Below, piece after piece: positions 39,583 to 47,932 of a DNA stretch of 64,000 nucleotides. The position numbers were made by a program, and so were the translations under genes. The notes below the pieces were generated by a model. It was given only the letters and a program-made list of their open reading frames with translations. It had not been told where the DNA came from and ran no database searches. The DNA lies in contig NZ_CP048810.1 of the NCBI RefSeq assembly GCF_013347965.1, positions 3,100,001 through 3,164,000 of the forward strand, in the 5' to 3' direction. The stretch's first letter is position 1, and every line of letters starts with the position of its first letter. The DNA is from Pseudomonas bijieensis (GTDB lineage Bacteria > Pseudomonadota > Gammaproteobacteria > Pseudomonadales > Pseudomonadaceae).

Positions 39583-40494
39583 TTACTGCTTGCCTTGCTT
39601 GTCGATCAGCGCGGCCAGGGCTTCGTACTCTTCTGGCAACAGATCGGTCAGCGGCGTGCGCACCGGGCCTGCGTCATAGCCAACGATCTTCGCGCCAGCC
39701 TTGACGATGCTCACCGCGTAACCGGCCTTGCGGTTGCGGATGTCCAGGTAAGGCAGGAAGAAGTCGTCGATGATCTTGCCCACGGTTTCGTGATCGTCGC
39801 GGGCAATGGCGTGGTAGAAGTCCATCGCGGTTTTCGGGATGAAGTTGAACACCGCCGAGGAGTACACCGGCACGCCCAGGGCCTTGTAGGCCGCGGCGTA
39901 GACTTCCGCAGTCGGCAGGCCGCCCAGGTAGCTGAAGCGATCGCCAAGACGACGACGGATCGACACCATCAGTTCGATATCGCCCAGGCCATCCTTGTAG
40001 CCGATCAGGTTCGGGCAGCGCTCGGCCAGTTGTTCCAGCTGAGTGGCGTTCAGGCGGCAGACGTTGCGGTTGTACACCACCACGCCGATCTTCACCGATT
40101 TGCACACGGCTTCAACGTGGGCGGCAACGCCGTCCTGGCTGGCTTCGGTCAGGTAGTGCGGCAGCAGCAACAGGCCTTTGGCACCCAGACGCTCGGCTTC
40201 TTGAGCGTATTCGATGGCCTGGCGGGTGGCACCGCCGACACCGGCAAGGATTGGCACGCTGGTGGCGCAGGTATCGACAGCGGTCTTGATGACCTGCGAA
40301 TACTCGCTGGCGGCCAGGGAGAAGAATTCACCGGTGCCGCCCGCTGCGAACAGTGCAGAGGCGCCATACGGGGCCAGCCACTCGAGGCGCTTGATGTAGC
40401 TGTCGCGATTGAAATCGCCTTGGGCAGTGAAATCGGTGACCGGGAACGACAGCAGGCCAGACGAGAGGATGGACTTCAGTTCTTGTGGATTCAT
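39583..40494 (-). CDS. kdgD: KdgD, 5-dehydro-4-deoxyglucarate dehydratase (decarboxylating)
   Basis: The 303-aa DHDPS-fold enzyme converts 5-dehydro-4-deoxyglucarate to 2-oxoglutarate semialdehyde, with loss of CO2 and water. The Schiff-base Lys is in [13 protein letters not shown] (about residue 194), Tyr in [10 protein letters not shown], and [16 protein letters not shown] marks the carboxylate site. It is the first gene of the minus-strand galactarate block and follows a palindromic operator candidate. Confidence 0.93.
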   Translation of the reverse strand: MNPQELKSILSSGLLSFPVTDFTAQGDFNRDSYIKRLEWLAPYGASALFAAGGTGEFFSLAASEYSQVIKTAVDTCATSVPILAGVGGATRQAIEYAQEAERLGAKGLLLLPHYLTEASQDGVAAHVEAVCKSVKIGVVVYNRNVCRLNATQLEQLAERCPNLIGYKDGLGDIELMVSIRRRLGDRFSYLGGLPTAEVYAAAYKALGVPVYSSAVFNFIPKTAMDFYHAIARDDHETVGKIIDDFFLPYLDIRNRKAGYAVSIVKAGAKIVGYDAGPVRTPLTDLLPEEYEALAALIDKQGKQ

Positions 40495-40861
40495 TATTCG
40501 AACACCCTGGGACGCAAATGATGTGTATGAAATGGTTAAGCTTCGGCCAGAAGTTGTAGGTCATCGTACAACTTAAAATGTGAACGTCAACTGCATTTCG
40601 TCTTTTGTCGGGTGCCGGGGGCTGGGGGATTTGTCGCGAAGCCTTGTAAATCGGGACTTTGAGGGGATTGGAAGAGGATGAAACTTGTCGGCCGAGGCCG
40701 GGACCATTCATCGCCACTGTCAACTCTGCCAGTAGGCATCGCCACGGCAAGGGGGGCATAACCCCCGTATGGCCGCGCCACGCCCGGCCGTGTGCTTTTT
40801 CAATCTTTTAGTGAGCCCGCCCGCACGCGACGACCAGGGCCGCCTCACAGGGAGTGAAATC
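40495..40861. other. Divergent intergenic region between kdgD and the 113-aa gene
   Basis: The 367-bp stretch has no supported gene. It contains the kdgD operator candidate (40551-40574), a GGGGG/CCCCC hairpin near 40752-40765 and a good AGGGAG ribosome site for the plus-strand gene. The rest shows nothing I recognise. Confidence 0.6.
40551..40574. promoter_or_regulatory. Palindromic operator candidate for the GntR regulator, kdgD promoter
   Basis: AAGTTGTA (40551-40558) and TACAACTT (40567-40574) are perfect inverted arms with an 8-bp spacer. On the minus strand the first half reads GTTGTACGAT followed by GACC, which recurs as GTTGTACGATCACC before the GntR gene at 42241. It lies 57 bp upstream of the kdgD start. 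Confidence 0.65.
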
Positions 40862-41203
40862 ATGACGACGTATGCGAAGCCGACGCTTCAGGATTTTCCA
40901 GCCAATGAAGAGGTCACGATCCGCTTGTCGAAGATCGAGACGTTGACCATAGAGATTCCGAATGCAGATTTCGAACCGAACTCGTCAGCCCAATTGACCC
41001 TCGACTCCAAACGTGTGGGCGCTTTTGCCACCCTGACTGAGGGCGAGGAGTCTACGCCACGCAAGGATGTGACATTGACTTTAACCAACGCCGACTTGAT
41101 GGCATTCGAAGGCAAATTGGTTGAGCTTCGTTACGAGGTCAGTTACGAGGCCGGCTGGGACAACGATCGATCCGAGCCGCAAATGTTGCGGGTTGAGGCA
41201 TAA
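40862..41203 (+). CDS. Hypothetical small protein, beta-sandwich-like
   Basis: The 113-aa protein begins MTTYAKPTLQDFPANEE after a clear AGGGAG site. Alternating strands (TLTIEIPNADF, AQLTLDSKRVGAFATL, DVTLTLTNADLMAFEGKLVELRYEVSY) suggest an Ig-like or similar beta-sandwich; the end QMLRVEA resembles single domains of large Pseudomonas surface proteins. No signal peptide, no membrane helix. I do not recognise a family. It is a single gene between kdgD (divergent) and a REPIN. Confidence 0.65.
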   Translation: MTTYAKPTLQDFPANEEVTIRLSKIETLTIEIPNADFEPNSSAQLTLDSKRVGAFATLTEGEESTPRKDVTLTLTNADLMAFEGKLVELRYEVSYEAGWDNDRSEPQMLRVEA

Positions 41204-41260
41204 GGCTGGTCGCCTACTATCAGACAGACACCCAGATACAAAGCCAGACACCATTCTCTT

Positions 41261-41385
41261 GTGGCGAGGGGATTTATCCCCGCTGGGGCGCGAAGCGCCC
41301 CCAAACTGATACCTCTGGATATCAGGATTGGGTCGACTGCTTTGGGGCTGCTTCGCAGCCCAGCGGGGATAAATCCCCTCGCCAC
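41261..41385. repeat. REPIN, GGGGATTTATCCCC variant
   Basis: GTGGCGAGGGGATTTATCCC and its inverted copy flank a spacer with GGGGCGCGAAGCGCCCC and GGGCTGCTTCGCAGCCC. The core palindrome differs from the GAGCTTGCTC type but the flanks (GTGGCGAGG, CAGCGGG) are the same. Confidence 0.85.
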
Positions 41386-41443
41386 AGAAATCATGCCCCG
41401 GTCCAGCCAGAACAGTGACTCACCTCTTCTCAACTGGCAGAAC

Positions 41444-42190
41444 CTAACCCTGCGCCTGCGCCTCTTCATGGGCCTGGCGCAGCCGCTCACGGCTGTTGGT
41501 CAGGTGCAAGCGCATGGCCGCCCGGGCGGCGTCGGAGTCCTGGCGGGCGATGGCTTCGTAGATTTCCTCGTGCTCGCGGCTCAGGCGATCCATGTAGTGC
41601 TGGTGGTCATCGTGGGCCAGGCGCGCCGAGTTCAGCCGGGTGCGCGGGATGATGCTGGTGCCCAGGTGGGTCATGATGTCGGTGAAATAACGGTTGCCGG
41701 TGGACAGGGCGATTTCCAGGTGGAAGGCGAAGTCCGAAGCCACCGCATCGCTGGCATGGGCGGCGCTTTCCTTCAAGGCATCGAGGGCGGCGCGCATCGT
41801 CGCCAGTTGCTCATCGCTACGGCGCTGCGCCGCCAGCCCAGCGGACTCCACTTCCAGGCTGATGCGCAACTCCAGGATCGCCAGCACGTCCCGCAAGGTG
41901 ACCACCGTGGCCGGGTCGATGCGGAAACCGCTCGGGCTCGGGGTGTCCAGCACGAAGGTGCCGATGCCGTGGCGGGTTTCCACCTGGCCGGCCGCCTGCA
42001 ACCGGGAAATCGCCTCGCGCACCACGGTGCGGCTGACGCCATGGGCTTCCATGATCGCCGACTCGGTGGGCAATTTATCGCCACGCTTGAGCAGACCGTC
42101 GCGAATCTGCTCGGTCAGCACCGTCACCAGCTCCTGCGCCAGGCTGCGGCGTTTGCGGGGAAGGCGTGGTACGTCGATCGGGTTTTCCAT
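41444..42190 (-). CDS. GntR/FadR-family regulator, probable control of galactarate genes
   Basis: The 248-aa regulator has a winged helix-turn-helix (GDKLPTESAIMEAHGVSRTVVREAISRLQAAG, split here only in name) at about residues 29-60 and an FCD all-helical domain with metal/ligand residues (DFAFHLEIALSTGN, then HLGT and HEEIYEAI). FadR-type repressors sense sugar acids in related clusters. Start ATG 42190. It lies 0.9 kb from the 113-aa gene and 1.7 kb from kdgD. The promoter carries half of the kdgD operator, suggesting autoregulation. Confidence 0.85.
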   Translation of the reverse strand: MENPIDVPRLPRKRRSLAQELVTVLTEQIRDGLLKRGDKLPTESAIMEAHGVSRTVVREAISRLQAAGQVETRHGIGTFVLDTPSPSGFRIDPATVVTLRDVLAILELRISLEVESAGLAAQRRSDEQLATMRAALDALKESAAHASDAVASDFAFHLEIALSTGNRYFTDIMTHLGTSIIPRTRLNSARLAHDDHQHYMDRLSREHEEIYEAIARQDSDAARAAMRLHLTNSRERLRQAHEEAQAQG

Positions 42191-42235
42191 GGGTCTGTGT
42201 CTCGGCAAGCGGCTGAATGGCATCATCATAGCGCA

Positions 42236-42256
42236 ACGTGGTTGTACGATCACCGT
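42236..42256. promoter_or_regulatory. Operator-like sequence upstream of the GntR gene
   Basis: ACGTGGTTGTACGATCACCG shares GTTGTACGAT-ACC with the kdgD palindrome (minus-strand reading). GTG/CAC arms give weak dyad symmetry. It lies about 46-66 bp upstream of the regulator start. Confidence 0.5.
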
Positions 42257-42296
42257 GGGTGCGGTGGCAAGTCTGGTACTGACACCGAGTCGCCTT

Positions 42297-42321
42297 CATC
42301 GCGAGCAGGCTCGCTCCCACA
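42297..42321. repeat. Single REP, CGCGAGCAGGCTCGCTCCCAC family
   Basis: One unit, CATCGCGAGCAGGCTCGCTC then CCACA, lies 14 bp past the end of the ABC transporter gene and upstream of the GntR promoter. Confidence 0.8.
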
Positions 42322-42334
42322 GGTTTTGTAGTGT

Positions 42335-44062
42335 TCAGGCGGTCACGGTGCGCTCCACCAGTTGGCCATTTTCGATCCGCACATGTCGCGGGTGGAAACG
42401 TTTCAAACTGCTTCGATGGCCAACGCTGACAATGCTCAGGCCCGGCAACTGGTCGATCAGCGCCTGGTACAGCGTCGCCTCGTCTTCTTCATCCATCGCC
42501 GACGTGGCTTCGTCCATGTACAACCATTGCGGGGCATAAAGCAATGCGCGAGCAAACGCCAGGCGCTGTTGCTCACCGGGCGAGAGCATGCGCTGCCAGT
42601 GGTTGCTTTCATCCAGCCGCGGGACCAGGTGCGGCAGGCGGCAGGTTTCCAGCACCTGTGCATAACGTTCGTTGGGGTAGACGTCGCCAGCCTGTGGATA
42701 ACTCAGTACTTCGCGCAGGCTGCCAATCGGCAGATAGGGTTTCTGCGGCAGGAACAGATAACGCGCCGCCGGAAGCCGGATCGTCCCGTGCCCCGCTGGC
42801 CACAAATGCCCCATCGCACGAAACAGGGTGGATTTGCCGCTGCCGGAACGACCGCTGAGCATGACCCGCTCGCCCGGCGCCACGCTCATGTCGGCGTTAT
42901 CAAGCAAATGACGGCCGTCGGCCAGGTCCAGCCCCAGGTTGCGCACCTTCAATGCGTCGCCCTGGTTTTGCACATCGATGGCCGGCACGCGGTCTTCGTT
43001 GTCGCTCATGGCCTGGCGGAAGCTCAGCAGACGATCACAGGTGGCGCGCCACGCGGCGAGGTCGGCGTAGGCACTGATGAACCAGCTGAAATTCTCCTGC
43101 ACATTGCCGAACGCCGAGTTGATCTGCATGAGCTCGCCCAGCTGAATCTTGCCGGCGAAGTAACGCGGCGCGGCGACGATGAACGGAAAGATGATCGCGA
43201 TCTGGCCGTAACCGGAGGTGAAGAACGTCAAGCGCTTGGACACCCGCATGATGTCCCAGAAGTTATGCCAGACCAGGCCGAACCGCCCGCTCAGGCGACG
43301 GTTCTCGTTCGGTTCGCCGTTGTACAGCGCAATGCTCTCGGCGTTTTCACGCACCCGGACCATGGAGAAACGCAGGTCGGCTTCGAAGCGTTGCTGGTTG
43401 TTGTTCAGCCCGATCAGGCGACGGCCGATCAGGTGCGTCAGCCAACTGCCCACCGCCGCGTACACCAGTGCGCACCAGAACATGTAGCCCGGGATGGTGT
43501 AGCCGAACACTTCGATGCTGCCCGAAACGCCCCACAAAATGATCGAGAACGACACCAGGCTGACCACGGTCCGCAGCAGCCCCAAGCCCAGGCTCAGGGT
43601 ATTGGTGGTGAAGCTGTTGAGGTCTTCGGAAATCCGCTGGTCCGGGTTATCGGTATAACCGCCCTGCTCCAGCCGGTAATAGTTCTTGTCATTGAGCCAA
43701 CGGGCAAAGTGCTGCTCCGTCAGCCAGGCCCGCCAGCGAATGGTGAGCATCTGCGTCAGGTACAAGCGGTACACCGCGCCCAGGATCGCCACCGCCGCAA
43801 TGCCGCAGAAATACAGGATCAACTGCCAGAACGCCGCGCTGTTCTTCTCTTGCAGGGCGTTGTAGAAATCCTTGTACCAACTGTTGATCCACACCGAGAT
43901 CGCCACGCTGAACAGCGACAGTGCGATGACAGCGATCAACAACGTCCAGGCCTTGCCCTTCTCCTCACTGCGCCAGTATGGCGTGGTCATTTGCCAGACA
44001 CGACGGAAAAACTGCCCGCGCACCGCGTCATTGACCGCGGAATATTCAGCGTTCTGATTCAT
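42335..44062 (-). CDS. SbmA/BacA- or YddA-like ABC transporter, fused membrane and ATPase domains
   Basis: The 575-aa half-transporter has an N-terminal ABC-membrane-2 domain with about six helices (ALSLFSVAISVWINSWYKDF first) and a C-terminal ATPase: Walker [10 protein letters not shown] (residues ~409-417), signature LSPGEQQRLAFARAL, Walker B WLYMDEATSAMDEED and VGHRSSL. SGS before the core and the NPDQRISEDL block match the YddA/vitamin-B12-type (ABCD-like) family. Substrate unknown; peptides, cobalamin or fatty acyl compounds are the family options. It lies 92 bp downstream of roxR on the same strand. Confidence 0.85.
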   Translation of the reverse strand: MNQNAEYSAVNDAVRGQFFRRVWQMTTPYWRSEEKGKAWTLLIAVIALSLFSVAISVWINSWYKDFYNALQEKNSAAFWQLILYFCGIAAVAILGAVYRLYLTQMLTIRWRAWLTEQHFARWLNDKNYYRLEQGGYTDNPDQRISEDLNSFTTNTLSLGLGLLRTVVSLVSFSIILWGVSGSIEVFGYTIPGYMFWCALVYAAVGSWLTHLIGRRLIGLNNNQQRFEADLRFSMVRVRENAESIALYNGEPNENRRLSGRFGLVWHNFWDIMRVSKRLTFFTSGYGQIAIIFPFIVAAPRYFAGKIQLGELMQINSAFGNVQENFSWFISAYADLAAWRATCDRLLSFRQAMSDNEDRVPAIDVQNQGDALKVRNLGLDLADGRHLLDNADMSVAPGERVMLSGRSGSGKSTLFRAMGHLWPAGHGTIRLPAARYLFLPQKPYLPIGSLREVLSYPQAGDVYPNERYAQVLETCRLPHLVPRLDESNHWQRMLSPGEQQRLAFARALLYAPQWLYMDEATSAMDEEDEATLYQALIDQLPGLSIVSVGHRSSLKRFHPRHVRIENGQLVERTVTA

Positions 44063-44154
44063 GGTTAAGGCTCAATAGAGAAAAGAACTCGGGCCGATCA
44101 TAGAGCAACGGCCCGATTTATCGCGAGGGTGGACAACATTTGTTCAGCGCAGGT

Positions 44155-44715
44155 TCAGCGACGCACGGGGCGCTTCTGCAATTTGCGCTGCAAGGTCCGC
44201 CGGTGCATGCCCAGGGCGCGGGCCGTCGCGGAGATATTACCTTCGTGTTCAGTCAGCACCCGCTGGATGTGCTCCCATTGCAGGCGATCCACCGACATGG
44301 GGTTTTCCGGCACCAGGGTGTCGAGGTCGGCGTGCTCGGACAACAGCGCCGCCAACACGTCATCGGCATCCGCCGGTTTGCACAGGTAATTGCACGCACC
44401 GCGCTTGATCGCCTCGACCGCGGTGGCGATGCTCGAATAGCCGGTGAGGATCACCACGCGCATCTCCGGATCCAGCTCCAGCAGCTTGGGCAGCAGCACC
44501 AGGCCGGAATCGCCGTCCATTTTCAGGTCCAGGGCGGCGTAGTCCGGCAGGTCGGCCTGGGCGAGGGCCAGGCCCTCCTCGGCGGAGCCGGCGGTGCTCA
44601 CGCGAAAGCCGCGACGGGACATGGCCCGGGCCATCACGCGGGTGAACGTGGCGTCGTCATCCACCAGCAACAGGTGCGGCAGTTCTTCGCCGTCGACTTG
44701 GATCTCGTCACTCAT
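44155..44715 (-). CDS. roxR: RoxR, redox response regulator (RegA/PrrA/ActR family)
   Basis: The 186-aa protein has a receiver domain (acid pocket LLVDDDATF, phospho-Asp in AALDLKMDGDSG near residue 63, Lys in YLCKPADADD) joined by a short Pro-containing linker to a Fis-type helix-turn-helix (GNISATARALGMHRRTLQRKL). This two-part build is the RegA class. In Pseudomonas it controls the cyanide-insensitive oxidase and respiration genes. The start overlaps the roxS stop by 4 nt. Confidence 0.93.
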   Translation of the reverse strand: MSDEIQVDGEELPHLLLVDDDATFTRVMARAMSRRGFRVSTAGSAEEGLALAQADLPDYAALDLKMDGDSGLVLLPKLLELDPEMRVVILTGYSSIATAVEAIKRGACNYLCKPADADDVLAALLSEHADLDTLVPENPMSVDRLQWEHIQRVLTEHEGNISATARALGMHRRTLQRKLQKRPVRR

Positions 44716-45971
44716 GTTTCGTCTCCTCGGTCGGCATGGGGCAAGCGCAGCTCGGTGAGCGTGCCGCCTTCCTCATGGGGGTAGAGTTTCACCGAGCCGC
44801 CGGCGCGTGTCACGCTGGCTTTGCTCAAAAACAGGCCGAGGCCGAAGCCTTTGCCCTTGGTGGTGTAGAACGGCTTGCCGATCTGCTCGGCGATCGCCAA
44901 CGGGACACCGGCGCCGTGGTCGCGGATGCTGATGGTCAGCTCATAGGCGTTCCAGTCCAGCGCCACTTCCAGCCCTTCGGGGCAGGCATCGGCAGCGTTG
45001 TTCAACAGGTTCAGCAACGCCTGGGTCAGGTCCGGCGGCGGTGCCATGCGCGGCACCGGGCCCTGGCCCAGGCGCTGGAAGCGGTAACTGGCTTCCGGGC
45101 GCATCAGGTGCCAGCGGTTCAGCGCCTCATCGAGCCAGTCAGTGACGTCCTGCATATCGATGGCCAGCCGGCGATTGGCCTCGGCGGCGCGCACCAGGTA
45201 CTGCAGGGTTTCCTTGCAGAGCTTGACCTGATCCTGCAACACGCCCAGGTCCTCTTGCAGTGCCGGGTCGTGATGATCCTGGCGCATCTCCTTGAGCAAC
45301 ACGCTCATGGTCGCCAGCGGCGTGCCCAATTCATGGGCGGCGCCAGCGGCCTGGGTCGCCACGGCCAGCAATTGCTCATCGCGCAGGCCCTCTTCGCGGC
45401 GGATGGCCCGCAGTTCTTCCTGGCGGCGCAGTTCCTCGGCCATGCGCGCGGCAAAAAACGTGATCACCGCCGCGGCCAGGGCGAAACTCAGCCACATGCC
45501 GTAGATCTGCAGGTTTTCCCGGGCGATGGGGAAGGTTTCCAGCGGGTAGAAACGCGCCAGCAGCAAGGTGTACAGCGCCAGGGCGATGCCCGAAAGGATC
45601 AGCGAAAACCGCCATGGCAACGTCACCGCGGCGATGGTCAGCGGCACCAGGTAATAGGAAACGAAGGGGTTGGTGGAACCGCCGGAGAAATACAGTAACG
45701 CGCTGTGGATAAACAGGTCACAGGCCAGTTGCACGGCGTATTCGAGCTCGGTCACCGGCCACGAAGTGCGCAGGCGAATCGCCGTCAGCGCGCAAAGCAC
45801 ACTGGAACAGACCAGGGTGATCGCCAATTGCAGCCAGGGTAGCGGCAACAGGTCGAACCAATAGGCGAGCCCCACGGACCCGGCCTGGGCCGCCAGGACC
45901 AGAATGCGGATAAACGTCAGGCGCCAGAGGTTCTGGCGAGAGGCGGAAGTCATTTGCAAAGGGGCGAGCAT
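44712..45971 (-). CDS. roxS: RoxS, membrane redox-sensing histidine kinase (RegB/PrrB family)
   Basis: The 419-aa kinase has about six N-terminal membrane helices, an H-box AGAAHELGTPLATMSVLL (phospho-His near residue 211) and ATPase boxes NAADACPEGLE, RDHGAGVP and GKGFGLGLFLSKASV. HELGTPL rather than HELRTPL is typical of RegB. The start is ATG 45971, close after AGGAG; the longer frame adds 29 atypical residues. It signals to RoxR, its overlapping partner. Confidence 0.93.
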   Translation of the reverse strand: MLAPLQMTSASRQNLWRLTFIRILVLAAQAGSVGLAYWFDLLPLPWLQLAITLVCSSVLCALTAIRLRTSWPVTELEYAVQLACDLFIHSALLYFSGGSTNPFVSYYLVPLTIAAVTLPWRFSLILSGIALALYTLLLARFYPLETFPIARENLQIYGMWLSFALAAAVITFFAARMAEELRRQEELRAIRREEGLRDEQLLAVATQAAGAAHELGTPLATMSVLLKEMRQDHHDPALQEDLGVLQDQVKLCKETLQYLVRAAEANRRLAIDMQDVTDWLDEALNRWHLMRPEASYRFQRLGQGPVPRMAPPPDLTQALLNLLNNAADACPEGLEVALDWNAYELTISIRDHGAGVPLAIAEQIGKPFYTTKGKGFGLGLFLSKASVTRAGGSVKLYPHEEGGTLTELRLPHADRGDET

Positions 45972-46084
45972 GAGCTCTCCTGATGAGCGCTCCAGGCGGA
46001 TCGCACGGAGTATAACCAAGGCACGGGTTGCAGCGGCAGATATGCGGCAAAGCGCCACAGCTTCCAGCCTCGCTGCATGACCTT

Positions 46085-46203
46085 GTGGCGAGGGGATTTA
46101 TCCCCGCTGGGGCGCGAAGCGCCCCCAAAAGATCGGCCATCACAGTGTCATGACACTATTGGGGCTGCTGCGCAGCCCAGCGGGGATAAATCCCCTCGCC
46201 ACA
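46085..46203. repeat. REPIN, GGGGATTTATCCCC variant
   Basis: Nearly the same element as that at 41261-41385: GTGGCGAGGGGATTTATCCC, spacer with GGGGCGCGAAGCGCCCC and GGGCTGCTGCGCAGCCC, then the inverted copy. It lies between the divergent roxS and SIMPL genes. Confidence 0.85.
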
Positions 46204-46326
46204 AAAAGCCTCCCACCCGCAATCTGTATAGAAGTTGTAACTGTGCGAACCCACCCATAAAAGCTAGAGTCTTACCGTTCACGCAGGCCCGGACCTTACC
46301 CCTGCGCCTCATCCCAAGGAGCTTTC

Positions 46327-47043
46327 ATGCACACGTTCAGTCGCCCCGCCGCCCTGCTCGCCCTCAGCCTCGGCACCCTCGCCAGCCTGCCGGCCCTGGC
46401 CGCCGATGAGCTGCATTACAACCAGATTTCCCTACGCGCCGAAGTCAACAAGGACGTGGCGCGCGACCTGATGATCGTCACCCTCTACACCGAGGAGCAG
46501 AACACCGACCCGGCCAAACTCGCCGCAGCCGTCAGCACCACACTGAACAAAGCCATCGGCCAGGCCAAACAGGTCAAGGACATCACCCTGCGCCAGGGCA
46601 GCCGCAGCAGCTACCCGATCTACGACAACAAAGGCGGGAAAATCACCGGCTGGCGTGAACGCGCCGAACTGCGCCTGGAAAGCGCCGACTTCGCCGCCCT
46701 GTCCAAACTCACCGGCGAATTGCTCACCGATATGAAAATGGGCGGCATGGACTTCGCCATCTCGACCGCCGTGCGCCAAAGCAGCGAAGACGCCCTGCTC
46801 AAAGACGCCGTCAACGCCTTCAAGGCCCGCGCCCAACTGGCCACCGACGCCCTGGGCGGCAAGGGCTACAAAATCGTCAACCTGAACTTCAACACCAACG
46901 GTTATCCACAGCCGTTCATGCGCCCGCAAATGATGATGAAAGCGGCGTCCATGGATGCTGAGTCGGTTACGCCGGAAGTGGAAGCGGGCACCAGCCAGGT
47001 CAGCATGACGGCGGATGGGGCGATTGAGGTACTGATGCAGTAA
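46327..47043 (+). CDS. SIMPL-domain (DUF541) periplasmic protein
   Basis: The 238-aa protein has a Sec signal peptide cleaved after ALAA near residue 26 and a SIMPL domain (ISLRAEVNKDVARDLMIVTL ... FNTNGYPQPFMRPQMMMKA). Related proteins (BP26/OMP28, YggE) form channel-like rings or protect against oxidative stress; function is unproven here. The position beside roxSR is, as I recall, the same in P. aeruginosa. ATG 46327 follows AAGGAG. Confidence 0.88.
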   Translation: MHTFSRPAALLALSLGTLASLPALAADELHYNQISLRAEVNKDVARDLMIVTLYTEEQNTDPAKLAAAVSTTLNKAIGQAKQVKDITLRQGSRSSYPIYDNKGGKITGWRERAELRLESADFAALSKLTGELLTDMKMGGMDFAISTAVRQSSEDALLKDAVNAFKARAQLATDALGGKGYKIVNLNFNTNGYPQPFMRPQMMMKAASMDAESVTPEVEAGTSQVSMTADGAIEVLMQ

Positions 47044-47091
47044 ACCCGTTTCGTACTGGTTGAACGCTAACACCCAGCAACAAAATTCCCC

Positions 47092-47221
47092 GTGGCGAGG
47101 GAGCTTGCTCCCGCTGGGCTGCGCAGCAGACCCAAACCTGACACCTAGGTGTGTCAGTTGAATGGCGTCGCTGCTGTTGGGGCCGCTTCGCGGCCCAGCG
47201 GGAGCAAGCTCCCTCGCCACA
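47092..47221. repeat. REPIN, GGGAGCTTGCTCCC family
   Basis: GTGGCGAGGGAGCTTGCTCC and inverse copy, with a spacer holding CACCTAGGTGTG. It separates convergent SIMPL and DUF6124 genes. Confidence 0.85.
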
Positions 47222-47267
47222 AGTTTGTGCCCGACCTTAAATGGGTGGTCGGTAACACCTTCCCTCG

Positions 47268-47654
47268 CTACATTTCGGCCGGGCTGCCGGACGCTTCCAA
47301 CTGATCCAACGCCTTGTCCACCAGCAACTGGCACAACTCCACCAACTGATGAATCCCCAACGCCACACTGCGCCGCGTGCCCTCTACCTCAAAGGCCAGA
47401 TCCTCGGCCATGGCTTTTACCGAGGCCAGGGTTTCGGAGGTGCTGGTCAGTAGCGTGTCGGTGTCGGCTTTTGCCGTGACTGAAAACAGACTGTCGATGC
47501 GCTGATCGGTGCTTGGCTCTGGAGGCTTTGGGTTGAGGTAGTGATCGAGTGCCCGCTCGGCGGCGGCGCGGTCTTTGAGTAGGTCTTCGGTGGAATCGAA
47601 GCCGGAAAGGGGGTTGGTTTTGTTGAGGGGTGGATCGGGGACTGATTTATCCAT
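47268..47654 (-). CDS. DUF6124 (formerly DUF3077-like) protein
   Basis: The 128-aa protein shows the Pseudomonas-specific pattern AAAERALDHYLNP (near residue 32), a central SLFSVTAKADTDTLLTSTSETLASVKAMAEDLAFE and a helical C-terminal half (SVALGIHQLVELCQLLVDKAL). Function unknown; it is soluble and acidic at the N-terminus. Start ATG 47654 with AGGAG 8 bp upstream; TTG-AAT just before is less likely. Its 5' leader holds a C4-like RNA with an anti-SD loop, so translation is probably controlled. Confidence 0.8.
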   Translation of the reverse strand: MDKSVPDPPLNKTNPLSGFDSTEDLLKDRAAAERALDHYLNPKPPEPSTDQRIDSLFSVTAKADTDTLLTSTSETLASVKAMAEDLAFEVEGTRRSVALGIHQLVELCQLLVDKALDQLEASGSPAEM

Positions 47655-47663
47655 ATTCAATGC

Positions 47664-47670
47664 TCCTGCT
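47664..47670 (-). promoter_or_regulatory. DUF6124 Shine-Dalgarno paired by upstream loop
   Basis: The ribosome binding sequence AGCAGGA (minus strand) is the exact complement of UCCUGCU in the loop of the upstream hairpin at 47748-47754. Pairing would block initiation at ATG 47654. Confidence 0.55.
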
Positions 47671-47713
47671 TAAAAATTGGAGCCATCCCTGTGTCGTTTC
47701 CACGCGACAATAA

Positions 47714-47790
47714 GGTGGCAGCGGTACGCGGGGTGGAAATACCGGTTAGCAGGACCCGGCCAGACCGAAGTCTGCCCACGCACAGCCGCC
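47714..47790 (-). ncRNA. C4-antisense-RNA-like leader structure
   Basis: On the minus strand the outer arms GGCGGCUGUGCGUGGG and CCCCGCGUACCGCUGCC pair with one to three defects and enclose two hairpins: CAGA-C(UUCG)G-UCUG, and GCCGG-loop-CCGGU with the loop GUCCUGCUAA. This arrangement and the words GUGCGUGGG, CCGGUAUUUCCACC, CGCGUACCGCUGCCACC are close to the C4 antisense RNA of phages P1, P7 and P4. It lies 60 bp upstream of the DUF6124 start. I judge by sequence and fold only. Confidence 0.65.
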
Positions 47791-47932
47791 AAGACGCAGT
47801 TTGCAGACGAAACGAGACGTCGGCAACACGATGTTCAGCCATGCCACTGCTAAAAGGTTCAGGTTTCCACACCCGGTCGCTGATTAGGCAGCGACGTTCA
47901 AAGGTTAGAGAGCCCACTTCCGAGCGACAACC

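Noticed and set aside
47657..47917. Minus-strand ORF of 86 codons upstream of DUF6124
   Set aside because: It runs through the C4-like structure; its sequence is dictated by the RNA stems (GRLRSGRVLLTGISTPRTA). Similar ORFs are often annotated near such RNAs but I see no sign of protein selection.
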